A stretch of 25,351 nt of DNA. Source: Blastocladiella britannica. Taxonomy: Eukaryota; Blastocladiomycota; Blastocladiomycetes; Blastocladiales; Blastocladiaceae. The stretch is taken from positions 1 through 25,351 of the forward strand of contig MU624762.1 in the NCBI GenBank assembly GCA_025349905.2, in the 5' to 3' direction. Under the pieces are notes generated by a model. It did no database searches and was not told the origin of the DNA. It saw only the letters and a list, made by a program, of their open reading frames with translations. The translations under genes were made by a program, and so were the position numbers. Positions 1-11,300 of this stretch are shown here, one piece after another (within the stretch, counting starts at the first letter, position 1; each line of letters opens with the position of its first letter).

Positions 1-816
1 AAAAAAAAGCCCGCCGACGGATGGTACTACCGCGGCCTGATCCTAAAACTCCGCGCCCGGTTACGCGCGCGCCGCGCATCGCAAAACACGGGCACGCCGT
101 ACGTCCCACCTGACGAGGACGCGATGGAAGTGGTCATGGACGACGAGCACGACGACGACGAGTCCACTACCACCGTGACTGCTGCCCCACTTGCATCCGG
201 TCCTTCTATCGTCAATGGCGTGGGTGTGCCTCCGGCGCTGGCCACCGACCACCAGCAGACGACGAGACCCGGCACGGCGGCAACAACGGCCGCTACCGGA
301 TCGGCCACAGCGGCGGCGGCCACAAGCGAGGCGGCGCTGATGGCACAGGTGGATGAACTGATGCGTAACTTGGCCGGAGTGACTGCCACGGGCACTACGA
401 GCGGCGTTGGGGCTGGAGCTGGTGTCGCTTCGTCAGCATCCGTCGGCGGCGCATTGGCGGCCAATATGACTGCCGGCGATATGGCACTGGATCCATGGAA
501 TATGTTGGGCGACATGGACGACGACGACGAGGACCTCGAGGACCTAGATGACGAAGAGGACGAAGAGGAGGAGGATCGGCTTCCCGCCAACCGACTTCGA
601 CTGCACCTCCCACTGGCGGGCACGGAGGTCGATGACGACGATATGTTTGATGTTGACTCTGACGACGAGGACGATCAGCATGATGTTGATGAGGAGCCAG
701 CGCCGCGCGGTCCCGAATGGCGACCAAGTGCTGGCCGCATGCGAGTGCGCGCTGAAAGCAGCGACGATGCTGAGCCGATGGACGAGGACGGCGCTGATTC
801 GATGGACGAGGAATAA
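1..816 (+). CDS. 3' end of a gene coding for an acidic C-terminal tail, product unknown (5' partial)
   Basis: The frame is open from base 1 and ends at TAA 814-816; the first ATG in view is at 124 but the frame reads through it from upstream, so the true start lies outside the window. The opening run of A followed by G (1-9) resembles the 3' ends of other introns here, so the visible exon may begin at base 10. The first 30 codons are basic and Arg/Leu-rich with one Trp-Tyr-Tyr cluster. The rest is Ala/Thr/Gly-rich low complexity, then a strongly acidic tail of Asp/Glu runs (about 515-590, 630-690 and 760-810). Such tails are typical of nuclear or chromatin-associated and histone-binding proteins, but that is only composition, and I recognise no domain. 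The AATAAA at 812-817 overlaps the stop codon. Confidence 0.6.
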   Translation, partial: KKKPADGWYYRGLILKLRARLRARRASQNTGTPYVPPDEDAMEVVMDDEHDDDESTTTVTAAPLASGPSIVNGVGVPPALATDHQQTTRPGTAATTAATGSATAAAATSEAALMAQVDELMRNLAGVTATGTTSGVGAGAGVASSASVGGALAANMTAGDMALDPWNMLGDMDDDDEDLEDLDDEEDEEEEDRLPANRLRLHLPLAGTEVDDDDMFDVDSDDEDDQHDVDEEPAPRGPEWRPSAGRMRVRAESSDDAEPMDEDGADSMDEE

Positions 817-817
817 A
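812..817 (+). terminator. Candidate polyadenylation signal overlapping the stop codon
   Basis: AATAAA spans the TAA stop (814-816) of the first gene. The convergent Arf-like gene ends 57 bp further on, so the 3' UTR must be very short or the two transcripts overlap. No transcript data are available to confirm use. Confidence 0.4.
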
Positions 818-843
818 TACAAATCTTAAAGAGAACGTTTGCA

Positions 844-861
844 TTTTTTTTTTTTTTTTTT
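844..861. repeat. T18 homopolymer between convergent genes
   Basis: An uninterrupted run of 18 T lies 27 bp past the (+) stop at 816 and 12 bp past the (-) stop at 874. On the minus strand it is an A18 run right after the Arf stop. It could be an ordinary low-complexity spacer or a mark of a retro-inserted poly(A), but no target-site duplication or reverse-transcribed copy is visible. Confidence 0.7.
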
Positions 862-873
862 CAAAACATGGAA

Positions 874-1773
<900 letters not shown>

Positions 1774-4633
1774 ATGGCCAACTCCAACTCCACCTTCTTT
1801 CGGAGCGAGCCCATGTCGCTGATCCAGCTCTATATCCCCGCCGACACCGCCCAGGCGACCGTGCACGAGCTGGGCGAGCTGGGCCGCGTGCAGTTCCGCG
1901 ATCTCAACCCGACCGTCACCGCCTTCCAGCGCCGCCACGTGCTCCAGATCCGTCGCATGGACGAGATGGACCGTCGTATTCGTACGTCACTCCATTTCTT
2001 ATGTCATTGATCATCATTGTTAACAAAAACAAAAAAAAATTGATTAAAAGGCTTTCTCACCCAGCAGGCCGAAAAAGCCAACCTCGAGGTGCCCCCCGCG
2101 TCGGTGGCCGCCCGTGCCGGCGGTGCCGCGGGCGTGGCCGCCGCCAACCATGCCCGTCGCCAGCAAGAGATTGACGAGCTCGACGCCTTACTGGCCGAGA
2201 CCGAGCAGCGGATCGTCTCCATGAACGCGTCGCAGCTCACGTTCAACAAGAAAATGCTCGAGCTCACTGAAATGGCGCATGTCCTGCGCGAGACGGCGTC
2301 CTTCTTTACCGAGGTATCTTTTTCTTGAACCACTTGATCAATCTTCACAAAACTGACATTTTTGGATAGGCCGAAGCCCATGCGGCCGATCTCGGCGCTG
2401 CCGCTGCTGCCAATGACGACGGCGACGGCGCGCTGCTGGCGGATGCCGAGGCCGGGCACTCGGGCGGCGGCGCCAATACTGGGACCCACCTGGGGTACGC
2501 CTGTCCTTTTCTCATCAAACAAACCAAAAAAAAAAAAGATTCGTCGCCGGTGTCCTCCCCCGCACCCGCCTCCCCGCAGTCGAGCGCATTCTGTGGCGTG
2601 CGCTGCGCGGCAACATGTTCCTGCGTTCCGTGGACATTGCCGAGCCGATCGTGGACCCGGCGACCGACGAGCCGGTGCACAAGTGCGTGATTGCGATCTT
2701 TGCGCACGGCCGCGAGTCCCTCGACAAGATCCGGCGTCTCAGCGAGTCGCTCGGCGCCACGCTGTACCCGGTGGACCCGGCGGCGGCCAAACGCCGCGCC
2801 GACGCCGAAGCCGTCCGTGGCCGGATCGAGGACCTCACCGCGGTGCTGTACAACACCACCACCACGCGGCGCCACGAGCTGGGGAAAGTCGCGGACCGCG
2901 TCGCGGCCTGGGGAGTGCTGGTGGCCAAAGAAAAGCGCGTGTACGCGGCGCTTAACTTGTTTGCGGCCGACGGGCCGGGGGCAAAGACGCTGATTGCCGA
3001 GGCGTGGTGCCCGACCGCCGCGATTCCCGCCGTGCAGCACGCGCTGGTAGTGGCGAAAGAGGCCGCGCGGGCGGTTGCGCCCAGTGTGCTTAGCGTCATG
3101 CGCACCCACGACGCGCCGCCGACCTACCACATGCGCAACAAGGTCACGGCCGGGTTCCAGGAACTTATCGACGCCTACGGAATTGCCCGGTACCGCGAAG
3201 TCAACCCGGGCTTGTTCACGGTGATCACGTTCCCGTTCCTGTTTGCGGTCATGTTTGGCGACGTTGGCCACGGCCTGATTGTCACTGCGGTCGGGCTGTG
3301 GATGTGCATCAAGGAAGACTCGCTGCGGGTGGCTACCCGCGGGTCCGAGAGTTACGGCATGCTTTTCGGCGGGCGGTACATGATCCTGCTCATGGGCATC
3401 TTTTCGGTGTTCACGGGCCTGATCTACAACGACATGTTTTCCAAGGCGCTGTCGATCTTTTCGTCCGGGTGGGACTGGCAGCACGCGCACGCCGACCCGG
3501 ACGGCGCCGTGATCCCCAAGCAGCTCGGCGTGTACCCGATCGGCATCGACTATGTCTGGCAGTTTGCCGAGAACAAGCTGCTGTTCACCAACTCGTACAA
3601 GATGAAAATGTCGATTGTGCTGGGGGTCCTGCACATGACGTTTGCTACGTTCCTGTCGCTGTTTAATCACTTGCACTTTGGCAAGAAGATCAACATTTAC
3701 ACCATGTTCATTCCTCAGGTACTTTTCGCTTTTTTTTATTTTATTGCTCCATTCATTAACGAAAAAAAACAGGTCCTGTTCATGCAATCCATCTTTGGCT
3801 ACCTGGTGGTGTGCATCATCTACAAGTGGTCGACCGACTGGTCGCAGCCGGGGATGAACTCGCCCCCCGGCTTGCTCAACATGCTCATCTTCATGTTCCT
3901 GTCGCCCGGAAAAGTGAAAAAGGCCGAGGAACTGTACCCGGGCCAGGCGACTGTGCAACAGATTTTGTTACTGCTGGCGCTCATCTGTGTTCCCTGGATG
4001 CTGGTGCTCAAGCCGTACCTGCTCAAGCGCGCGCACGACCGCACCACGGCCCTCGGGTACGGCGCGCTCGGGCTGGCGGGCGCCGCGCACAACCACGACG
4101 ATGATGACGAGGGTGATCACGCTGCATTTGCCGCCGGGTCCGGGAGTGCGGTGGCGTCGTCATCGTCGGCGGCCGTGGCGGCATCGGCGGCCGTGGGTGC
4201 GACCGATCCCCATGCCGCTGCCACTGGAGGCGGCGGCGGCGGGCACGCCGAGGACGGGCCGTTTGATTTCGGGGCGATCGCGATCGACCAGACCATTCAC
4301 ACCATCGAGTACTGCTTGTCTTGCATCTCCAACACCGCATCGTACCTGCGGCTGTGGGCGTTGTCGCTCGCGCACTCGCAGCTGTCCGAGGTGCTGTGGG
4401 ACATGACCATTGGCGGCGTGTTTTCGTCGACCAATTATGGGTTGCAGCCGATCATGCTGGTGGTCATCTTCCCATTCTGGTTGGGCGCGAGTGTCGGGAT
4501 CTTGATTGGGATGGAGGGTCTGTCGGCGTTCTTGCACGCGCTGCGTCTGCACTGGGTCGAGTTCAACTCCAAGTTCTACGAGGGCACTGGACATAAGTTT
4601 GAGCCGTTTTCGTTTGCGGAGCTGCTGGAGTAA
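1774..4633 (+). CDS. VPH1: V-type H+-ATPase subunit a (Vo sector, Vph1/Stv1 family)
   Basis: Exons are 1774-1981, 2051-2313, 2370-2494, 2539-3718 and 3773-4633; introns are 69, 56, 44 and 54 nt, and the product is 878 aa. The N-terminus FRSEPMSLIQLYIP and ELGELGRVQFRDLNP is the family signature. The cytosolic half (about 1-400) precedes about eight membrane segments. Motifs include GLFTVITFPFLFAVMFGDVGHG, HTIEYCLSCISNTASYLRLWALSLAHSQLSEVLW and ALRLHWVEFNSKFYEGTG. Arg785 in YLRLW corresponds to the essential proton-path arginine (yeast Vph1 R735), facing the c-ring. The last intron is 18 codons long with no stop, so it can be read through, but removing it restores IPQ-VLFMQSIFGYLVV as in homologues. 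A low-complexity His/Asp/Ala/Ser/Gly linker (about 4085-4258) is longer than usual between membrane segments. The start ATG has A at -3. Confidence 0.95.
3719..3772 (+). other. In-frame, stop-free intron of the V-ATPase gene
   Basis: It runs from GTACTTTTC to AACAG, 54 nt, AT-rich in a GC-rich exon, and codes Phe-rich low complexity if translated. Removal rejoins two conserved family segments without changing frame. Retention would insert 18 residues into a conserved membrane region. Confidence 0.8.
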
Positions 4634-5356
4634 GGTATCGATTTGATCTTTTTTGTCTTGAATGGAATATTGGCTTTTGGATCTGCCGAATACCACGAGA
4701 GTGCGCTGGTTTTTCAGGAGTATAGAGTGACATCATGAGAGTGTGGACCCATTTTGCACGCGCGTGCAAGGCGACCAGGCCGAAACGCCAGCGCCGCACC
4801 GTCGACCCGGCGCCACCTCGAAACCCAGTAAAGCGTGTACTTTATTTCTCTTTCTCTTTCTCGCGTTCCTCTATCCCGCCCATACGATTCACGTCGTGCA
4901 TTAGAATCGGGCATATTCTGTTTTCCCGCTCTCAAGAAAAGGTATGCTTTCCAAATTGAGCGAGATGGAGGTAGCGGTTTGGTCGGTGCGGGATCAGGAC
5001 ACAAATTTCACACCAAGGGCGGGGATATGCCAGTCGTTTGGGTACGACGAGACTCCCCTCGGTGTTTTGGTCGCTCGTGCTGCTTGTTTGCTGTTGTTGA
5101 GCTTCGGCCAAACAGATTGAAACTGAAACATGATGTGGGGCTATGCTTTTTTTGGTGTGACGGTTTACCACTATCTCCACTGCCTCGACCGCCGCCGCCG
5201 CTACGTCGACTGGGGCCTCTTTAACTCACTTTGCTTCTTGGGATTATAGAGAAATTATTGGTCGAAAGCAAGCAATTTTTGCAGCAAGCTACCTTCTCTA
5301 GACTACCATAGAGCGTATTGGTCCTCGTACCACACACGCAACCTACCTTACAAAAG
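4634..5356. other. Intergenic stretch without a convincing gene
   Basis: This 723-bp stretch lies between the V-ATPase stop and the giant gene start. Small open frames on both strands lack codon bias and family similarity. Several T-rich and CT-rich tracts (about 4840-4870) and a CGCCGCCGCCG tract (about 5188-5200) occur. It plausibly holds the 3' UTR of the first gene and the promoter and leader of the second. No tRNA-like B box was found. Confidence 0.5.
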
Positions 5357-8300
5357 ATGTCCTCGGCCTGGACAACTGTCCGCTCGTGGTACCGTCCCGT
5401 GCCGCACCGCCGGCCCATCTTTGGCGATGTTGCCGCTCCAGGTAACGCCACCGGCGGCGCTCCCCCCGCATCCGCCGCCTACGTGAGCGACGTGACTCCC
5501 ACCACGACGCACACTCGCCGCGATTCCGCCGACAGCACCAGCGACGTTGTCGCAGCCCCGACCAAGGCGAAGACCCTGCCCAACGACGACACTAACCCGA
5601 ACGCCGCCCGCTACTACTGCGGCGGCCGCGTCTCCAAGCGCCAGTTCGTGTGCGGCCACTTGCTGCTCGCGTTCATCCTCGGGTCCATTGTCTTGATCCC
5701 GCTCATGTACTTTGTGGTGGCCCCCGCCATCATTCGATCCAAAGTCGCGTCGCTGCCGCTGTCGCAACTCAACATTACGACCATGGATGTGGGCTCGTTC
5801 GACGCCCAGGGACTCAACTTTACGTTTGCAGGGAACGTGCCCGCACAGTTCCCGATCTCGATCTGGGCGAAACTGACCCCGCGCGCGATCCAGATCCAGA
5901 CCAACCCGGACAAGTGGGACGAGTCGTCGCGGTTGGCGGAGTTGTCGGTTCCGGCCATGGATGTATGTCGTTCTCCGATTTTTATGGAGTCAAGTCTCAG
6001 TAAACACTAACAACTCAAAATGAGAACAGCTCAACCTCAAGTACCCCGAAATCAACATGGCCGGCCGCGTGAATGTGCCCAACCCGGCGCCCGTGCGCGC
6101 CCTACTGACCGAGTTCTCCACCAAGGGCCTGAGCGCGCGCAGCATCTATGCGCGACTGAAAGTGGACATTGGCGTGTTCGGGATCACGTTCTACAAGGAC
6201 TTTGAGGTTGAGAAGCCCATCGAGTGGCCGCAGCTGCCCAACGACTTGCTGGCGGTGTGGTCGTCGGTTCCGGACTGGATCAAGTCGCCCGACGAGCGCG
6301 ACCGGTCTGATAAGGTCAAGGCGGGCAAACTGGCGATCGACTCCGACTCATTCACGGTGCTGCCGCAGTTCCCGCCCATCAAGCTCAACTCGGTCAACGT
6401 CACCAACGACGATCCCAAGGGACCTACGGTGACCGCCGAGATCGAGCTCAATAACCCGACGGTGGCAACGGTCAAACTGCCTCCCGCATCGTTCATTTTT
6501 TCGATCGAGGAGCAGCAGCTGGCTACGATCCGCGTCCAGGGCGTGCAGCTGCTCAAGGGCAAGTCCAAGATGAGCTTGACCGCCACGATTGTACGACTGT
6601 TTAATTTTTTTTGTTTTGTATAAAGTACCCTTTATGCTGACAGGGTATTCAAACAGGAAATCGCCGCCGATGCCCGCGACAAGCTGCCGCGCGCCATCTA
6701 CCGCCTGGTGGCGAAAGTCTTTGGCGGCCAGTTCATGGCCATGGAGGGCGTCTCGGACGCCATTAACGGCAACGCCGCGCCGCTGGCCTCGCTCATGGGC
6801 CCGTTCTCAGTCGACAAGGCCGATTTCGTTGCCCAGATCACACAGCCGCTGGTCATCAACCTGCCCATTCAGCAGGTGCTGGATGCATTTGGCATTCAAA
6901 AGGTACTTCATTTTTTATTCCAACCAAACCAAAAAAATGAGTGCTCACCTGAAAAGAAAATGAACAGCTCAAGGACATGGTCACCCCGCAGGGAGTGCAG
7001 AAGCTGCTCAAGCTCGCGCAATTCAACGCCACCGTGTCGTCGACGGCGATCGACATGCCGTTCGCGCTCAACTTGCCCACGGCCCTGCCCTTGCCCACCG
7101 AGCTGCTCACCATCCCGTTTTCGTTCGCGCTCACCGCTGCGTACACTGACCGCGACCTGCTGCGCATCAACGCCGACAACCTGTCCCTCAACATGGTCCG
7201 CGGCCAGGGGTTGACCGCATCGGCGCACATTTCGGTGGTTCCGCTCAACACCGATGCGGCGGCCACGGGCACTCGCGACTTGACCAATTTGGTGCTGGTG
7301 CAAGGCAAGCCCGCGGTGGTGTCGGTGAAGCAAATGGCGCTGATGGTCGGCGGCAAGTCGCTGGCATGGGGAGACGCGCTCCTCAACGGACTGGTTCTCA
7401 ATGCGCCGATCCCGGGACTCGACGTCACGGCCCTGTTCGACGCGTTCACCAACGGCGGAACGACGGTTCCACTGGCACTGCGCAACTTGCTGCTGCACCA
7501 GCTGGACGCTCGCACTGGGTTCCATGCCGAGTCGGCGTTCACTGTGCAGTTCCCGGACCCCAACGCGCCCGTCCCTGCTAACGCGCCGTTTGCGGTGCCA
7601 CGCGTGTCGCTCGATATCGGGTACGCGCGCGCGGGGGTCTCGATCGACGACGCTGCCGTGGCTTCCGTCGAGCTCGCGAAGGGCGTGACCATGCGGTCGG
7701 GCGTGGTCGACGGCGTCGCCGCGGACGCCATGTTGGCGCCCGCCAGCGCCTCGCTCACCGCCAAGCTCCAGGCCATTGCCAATGCGTTGCTGGCTGGCCA
7801 ACCGCTTCCCTCGAGTATCGTGATCGACGGCGTGTTGTTTGGCGCGTCGGCGGCATCGGCATTCAAGACGTTCTCGCTGGTGCGCATTCCGCTGGCGCTG
7901 GCGGAAATCGAGCCCATTGCTCGCAAGCTGGTGGGTACGGTGCTCAATCAGGCCCGGACCGCCGCCAAGCCGCTGGTAGTGGTGCGCGGCGCCGACGTGG
8001 TCGCGGGGGCTACGGTGTCGGTGCGCGCCGACATGTCGATCACCAACCTGTGGCCGCTCGACGTGTCCATTGGCCGCACGTCGCTCAACGTTGGGATCGA
8101 CGGCAACACGTTCGCCGCCGTTAAAGTCGGGGCCATCACCATCAAGCCCGCGGGGCAGAACAACGACTTGTCGCTGTCCGTCGACATTCAGTTGCAGGAC
8201 AATGCGGCCGCCGCGCCCGCTATCAAGGAAGTGGTCGAGGCCGCGTGGCAGTGGGCCGCATTCGGCGCGCCCTTCAACTCGCAGCGCGCCGTCTCGGTTG

Positions 8301-11300
8301 CGGGGATCACGCTCGAGTCGCCCGCGGCTAACCCGGCGGGAAAGATCGACCAGTTTGCAGGGCTCGCGGCAGGCGTCTCGCTCGCTACCATTGTGCCGCT
8401 GGTTCCCGACGTGCTCAAGATCGTGGACGCGTCGGCGATCTTGCCCGCGTCCGCGAGCGCTCTGATTGACGCTGCCAAGCCCGCCCTCGCTGGCGCTGAC
8501 GTGGCCACGCTTCCGGGCGCTGCAATGCGTGTCACGCCGTCCGTGTCCCTGACTAACCCGCTTGCGCTTTCTCTTGCGCTCAAGTGGGCGTCGATTGACG
8601 TTGTGCTTGACAGAGGGTACGATTATCTCTTTTTTTTTTCTCTTCATATTGCTGTGATGCTGACAAACCAAATTGAAAACAGTTACTTTTGCACGGCAGA
8701 GGTGGCCAACGTCGTGCTCGCTCGCGGCACGTCCACCGTGTCCCCGGCCGTCACCCTCCGGTGCGCCAACACGACTCCTGGCGCCAAGGCGGCGATCGCC
8801 GCGGCCGTGCGCGATCTCATGTCATCGTGGAAGATCAACAACCGCATCGAAGTGACCAAGCTGATGCTGGCTGACGCCGCCGACGGCAAGGGCGCAGTTG
8901 GCGTTCTGAGCACCGCGGTGCTGGCGGTGCCCATGCAGCTGGTGGATCTCAAGGCCGTCGGCAAGCCCGTGATTGACTCGGTTTTGGGATCGATCCCGTC
9001 CCTCGACTCGATCCTCGCCGGGACGTCGTCGCTTAACCTCAAGCCGCAGTCGCTGTCGGTGCATACTCTGCCGGGCGCAACGGTGCAGATCGGAGTGGCC
9101 GCTGAGTTGAACAACCCGCTGCCGTTCTCGGCATCGATCGGATGGCTGTCGCTGGACGCGTTCATTGGCGGCGCGGCGCTCGGACATGTCACGGTCGCGC
9201 CGTTCAACTTGGGCCGCGGACGTACCACGCTCTCGACCACCATTACCATTGCCGGCGCTCAGGGCGACACCGGCGCGGCAGCCGATAACGTGGCGGCGCT
9301 GGTGCGCACGTTCCTGGCCGGTGGTGAGCTGGCGTACACGGTGGGTGTCGGCGCGCCCCGTCTCGGCGCATCCGACAAGGACGTCATCACCGCGTTCGAG
9401 CAGGTCCGCGCCGATATCCCGCTGCAGGCGGTGCTCAAGGGCACGCACGCGGCCATTGACCTGGCCGGACTGGTGTCGTCTCGCCTGACGGGAGCCATCG
9501 ACGCCATTGCCGGTGGGGCCACGTCCGTTAACATCCCTCTTATTGCTGGCATGTCGGTGGCAGTGGGGCAAGTGTCGATTGCCGCCAAGCCAGGCAAGCA
9601 GATCGCTGTGGCCACCACGCTGCGCATCAACGCCGATTTTGCGCTCGACGTGCAAGTCGGCCACTTTGCGGCCGGCGCGCTGCTCAACGGCGTCGATATG
9701 GTCTCGATTTCCGCTGATAACTTGGCCATCAAGCAGAACGCTGACGCGACACTCGCGCTCGCAGTCCAGTTTGCTGACGGCGAGAACATCCAGAAACAGG
9801 CCGCGGACCTTGTGGCACATATCTTTGACAATGTGATTCCGGGCACCATGGGCGTTGGGCGGATCAATCTCGGCGCGTCCAGCACCGACACCCTCAGTAT
9901 CCTGTCCAAGATCAGCGTGGACCTGCCGATCGACCCGATCGCCAAGCCCGTCATGGCCAAGGTGCAGGCGGCCGTGCAGTCGGTCATGGGCGGACTCGGG
10001 AACAGCAACTTGATCACGGTCGGTGACAAGTCCATCACCATCACGCTCACCCCGACCATCAGCATTATCGTGCGCGACCTGTCAGTGGCCACTGCCCCGC
10101 AAAAGACGCTCTCCATCACGGTCGTCAGCGATATCAAGACCCCGCTCCCACTGTCGATCGACATTCCGTACGTCGGTGCCGGTGTGGCCATCAACGACCA
10201 GAAGCTGGTGTCGATGGGTCTCCGCGGCGTGTCCCTCAAGAACGGGAGCGCCGCCGGCCTGAGCCTGACGGCCGACCTGACGTTTGACGGGCCCGACGCG
10301 GCCGCGAACGAGATCGCGCACCTGGTGGACGTGCTGATGCGCGGCGACTCACTCAAGGGCACGCGGTTCGGCGTGCTGGCGCCCGCGTTTGGCGTCTCGC
10401 GCGACGACTCGGTGCAGACGTTTGCGCGCGTCGCGCTCGCGGCCGATGCTGGGTTCTTGGACCCGGTGGTGGCCAATGTCCGCGCGCTGGTGTCCAAGAC
10501 GATCGGGGCATTGAACCCGGTGCTCACCAGCAAGGGCGCACAGGGATGGTCGCTGCAGCTCGCGTCCGCGCTCGGCGTCGATGTGAGTGCGGTGGACGTC
10601 AAATCGCAAGGTAGCGCGCTGCTGGTCAATGTGGACGCGAGCTTGCGGCTGCCCATCAAGCTGCGCGCTAACCTCGGGTACGTTGCCGCGGGGCTCTCGT
10701 ACAATGGCGCAGCGCTCGTGTCGTTCGAGACCGGGATCCAGCTCGACGATAAGCTCAACAAGCTGTCGGTGCTGTTGCGGTTCTCGGACGCCGACGACGC
10801 GCAGACCCAGGTCGCCGCGCTCGTGGCCTCGGTCTTGGGCCGCGCGTCACCTGTGCCGGGCACATTCGGCGTTTCTCGCGCCGTGGTCGGTGCTTCTCAC
10901 GACGACGCCATCACCGCGTTCCAGGCGGTGCGCGTGGAACTCGCGGCCCAGACGGTCTTGGCACCCGTCCTGGCCCTGCTTCCGGCGTCGCTCGATATCG
11001 TGGACATTGCCACCCAGTTTGGCGTGCAGCTTGGCGCCATCGACGTCAAGTCCCTGCCCGACCGCCGCCTCGCCGCGTCGGTGCAAGTGGCGCTGACCAA
11101 CCCGATGCCGCTGTCGGTGCAGCTCGGGTACGCGTCGCTGGCCGTCGGGTCCGACAATGTCCAGTTTGCGACCGCATCGCTGTCCAACCTGGTGCTGTCG
11201 GCCAACGGCAAGAACCAGCTCACGCTCGCCACCGAAATTGCCTTCCCGGACAATGCGGCCGCCCAGGCAAAACTGGCGGCGCTGGTGGCTGACCCGGCCA

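Noticed and set aside
2345..3958. Long open frame on the minus strand (537 codons) opposite the V-ATPase gene
   Set aside because: It is rich in Arg/His/Gly as expected for the antisense of a GC3-biased gene, and the plus strand encodes a conserved V-ATPase subunit over the same bases.
5318..5356. Upstream extension of the giant protein from a TTG at 5318
   Set aside because: TTG is not a usual nuclear start; the ATG at 5357 has a good context (AAAG-ATG).
4634..5356. Search for tRNA or other small RNA gene in the gap
   Set aside because: No GGTTCGANTCC-type B box or cloverleaf was found on either strand.
6908..8671. Long minus-strand frame (587 codons) opposite the giant gene
   Set aside because: Arg/Gly/His-rich antisense shadow, without domain or codon signal; it also crosses two introns of the real gene.
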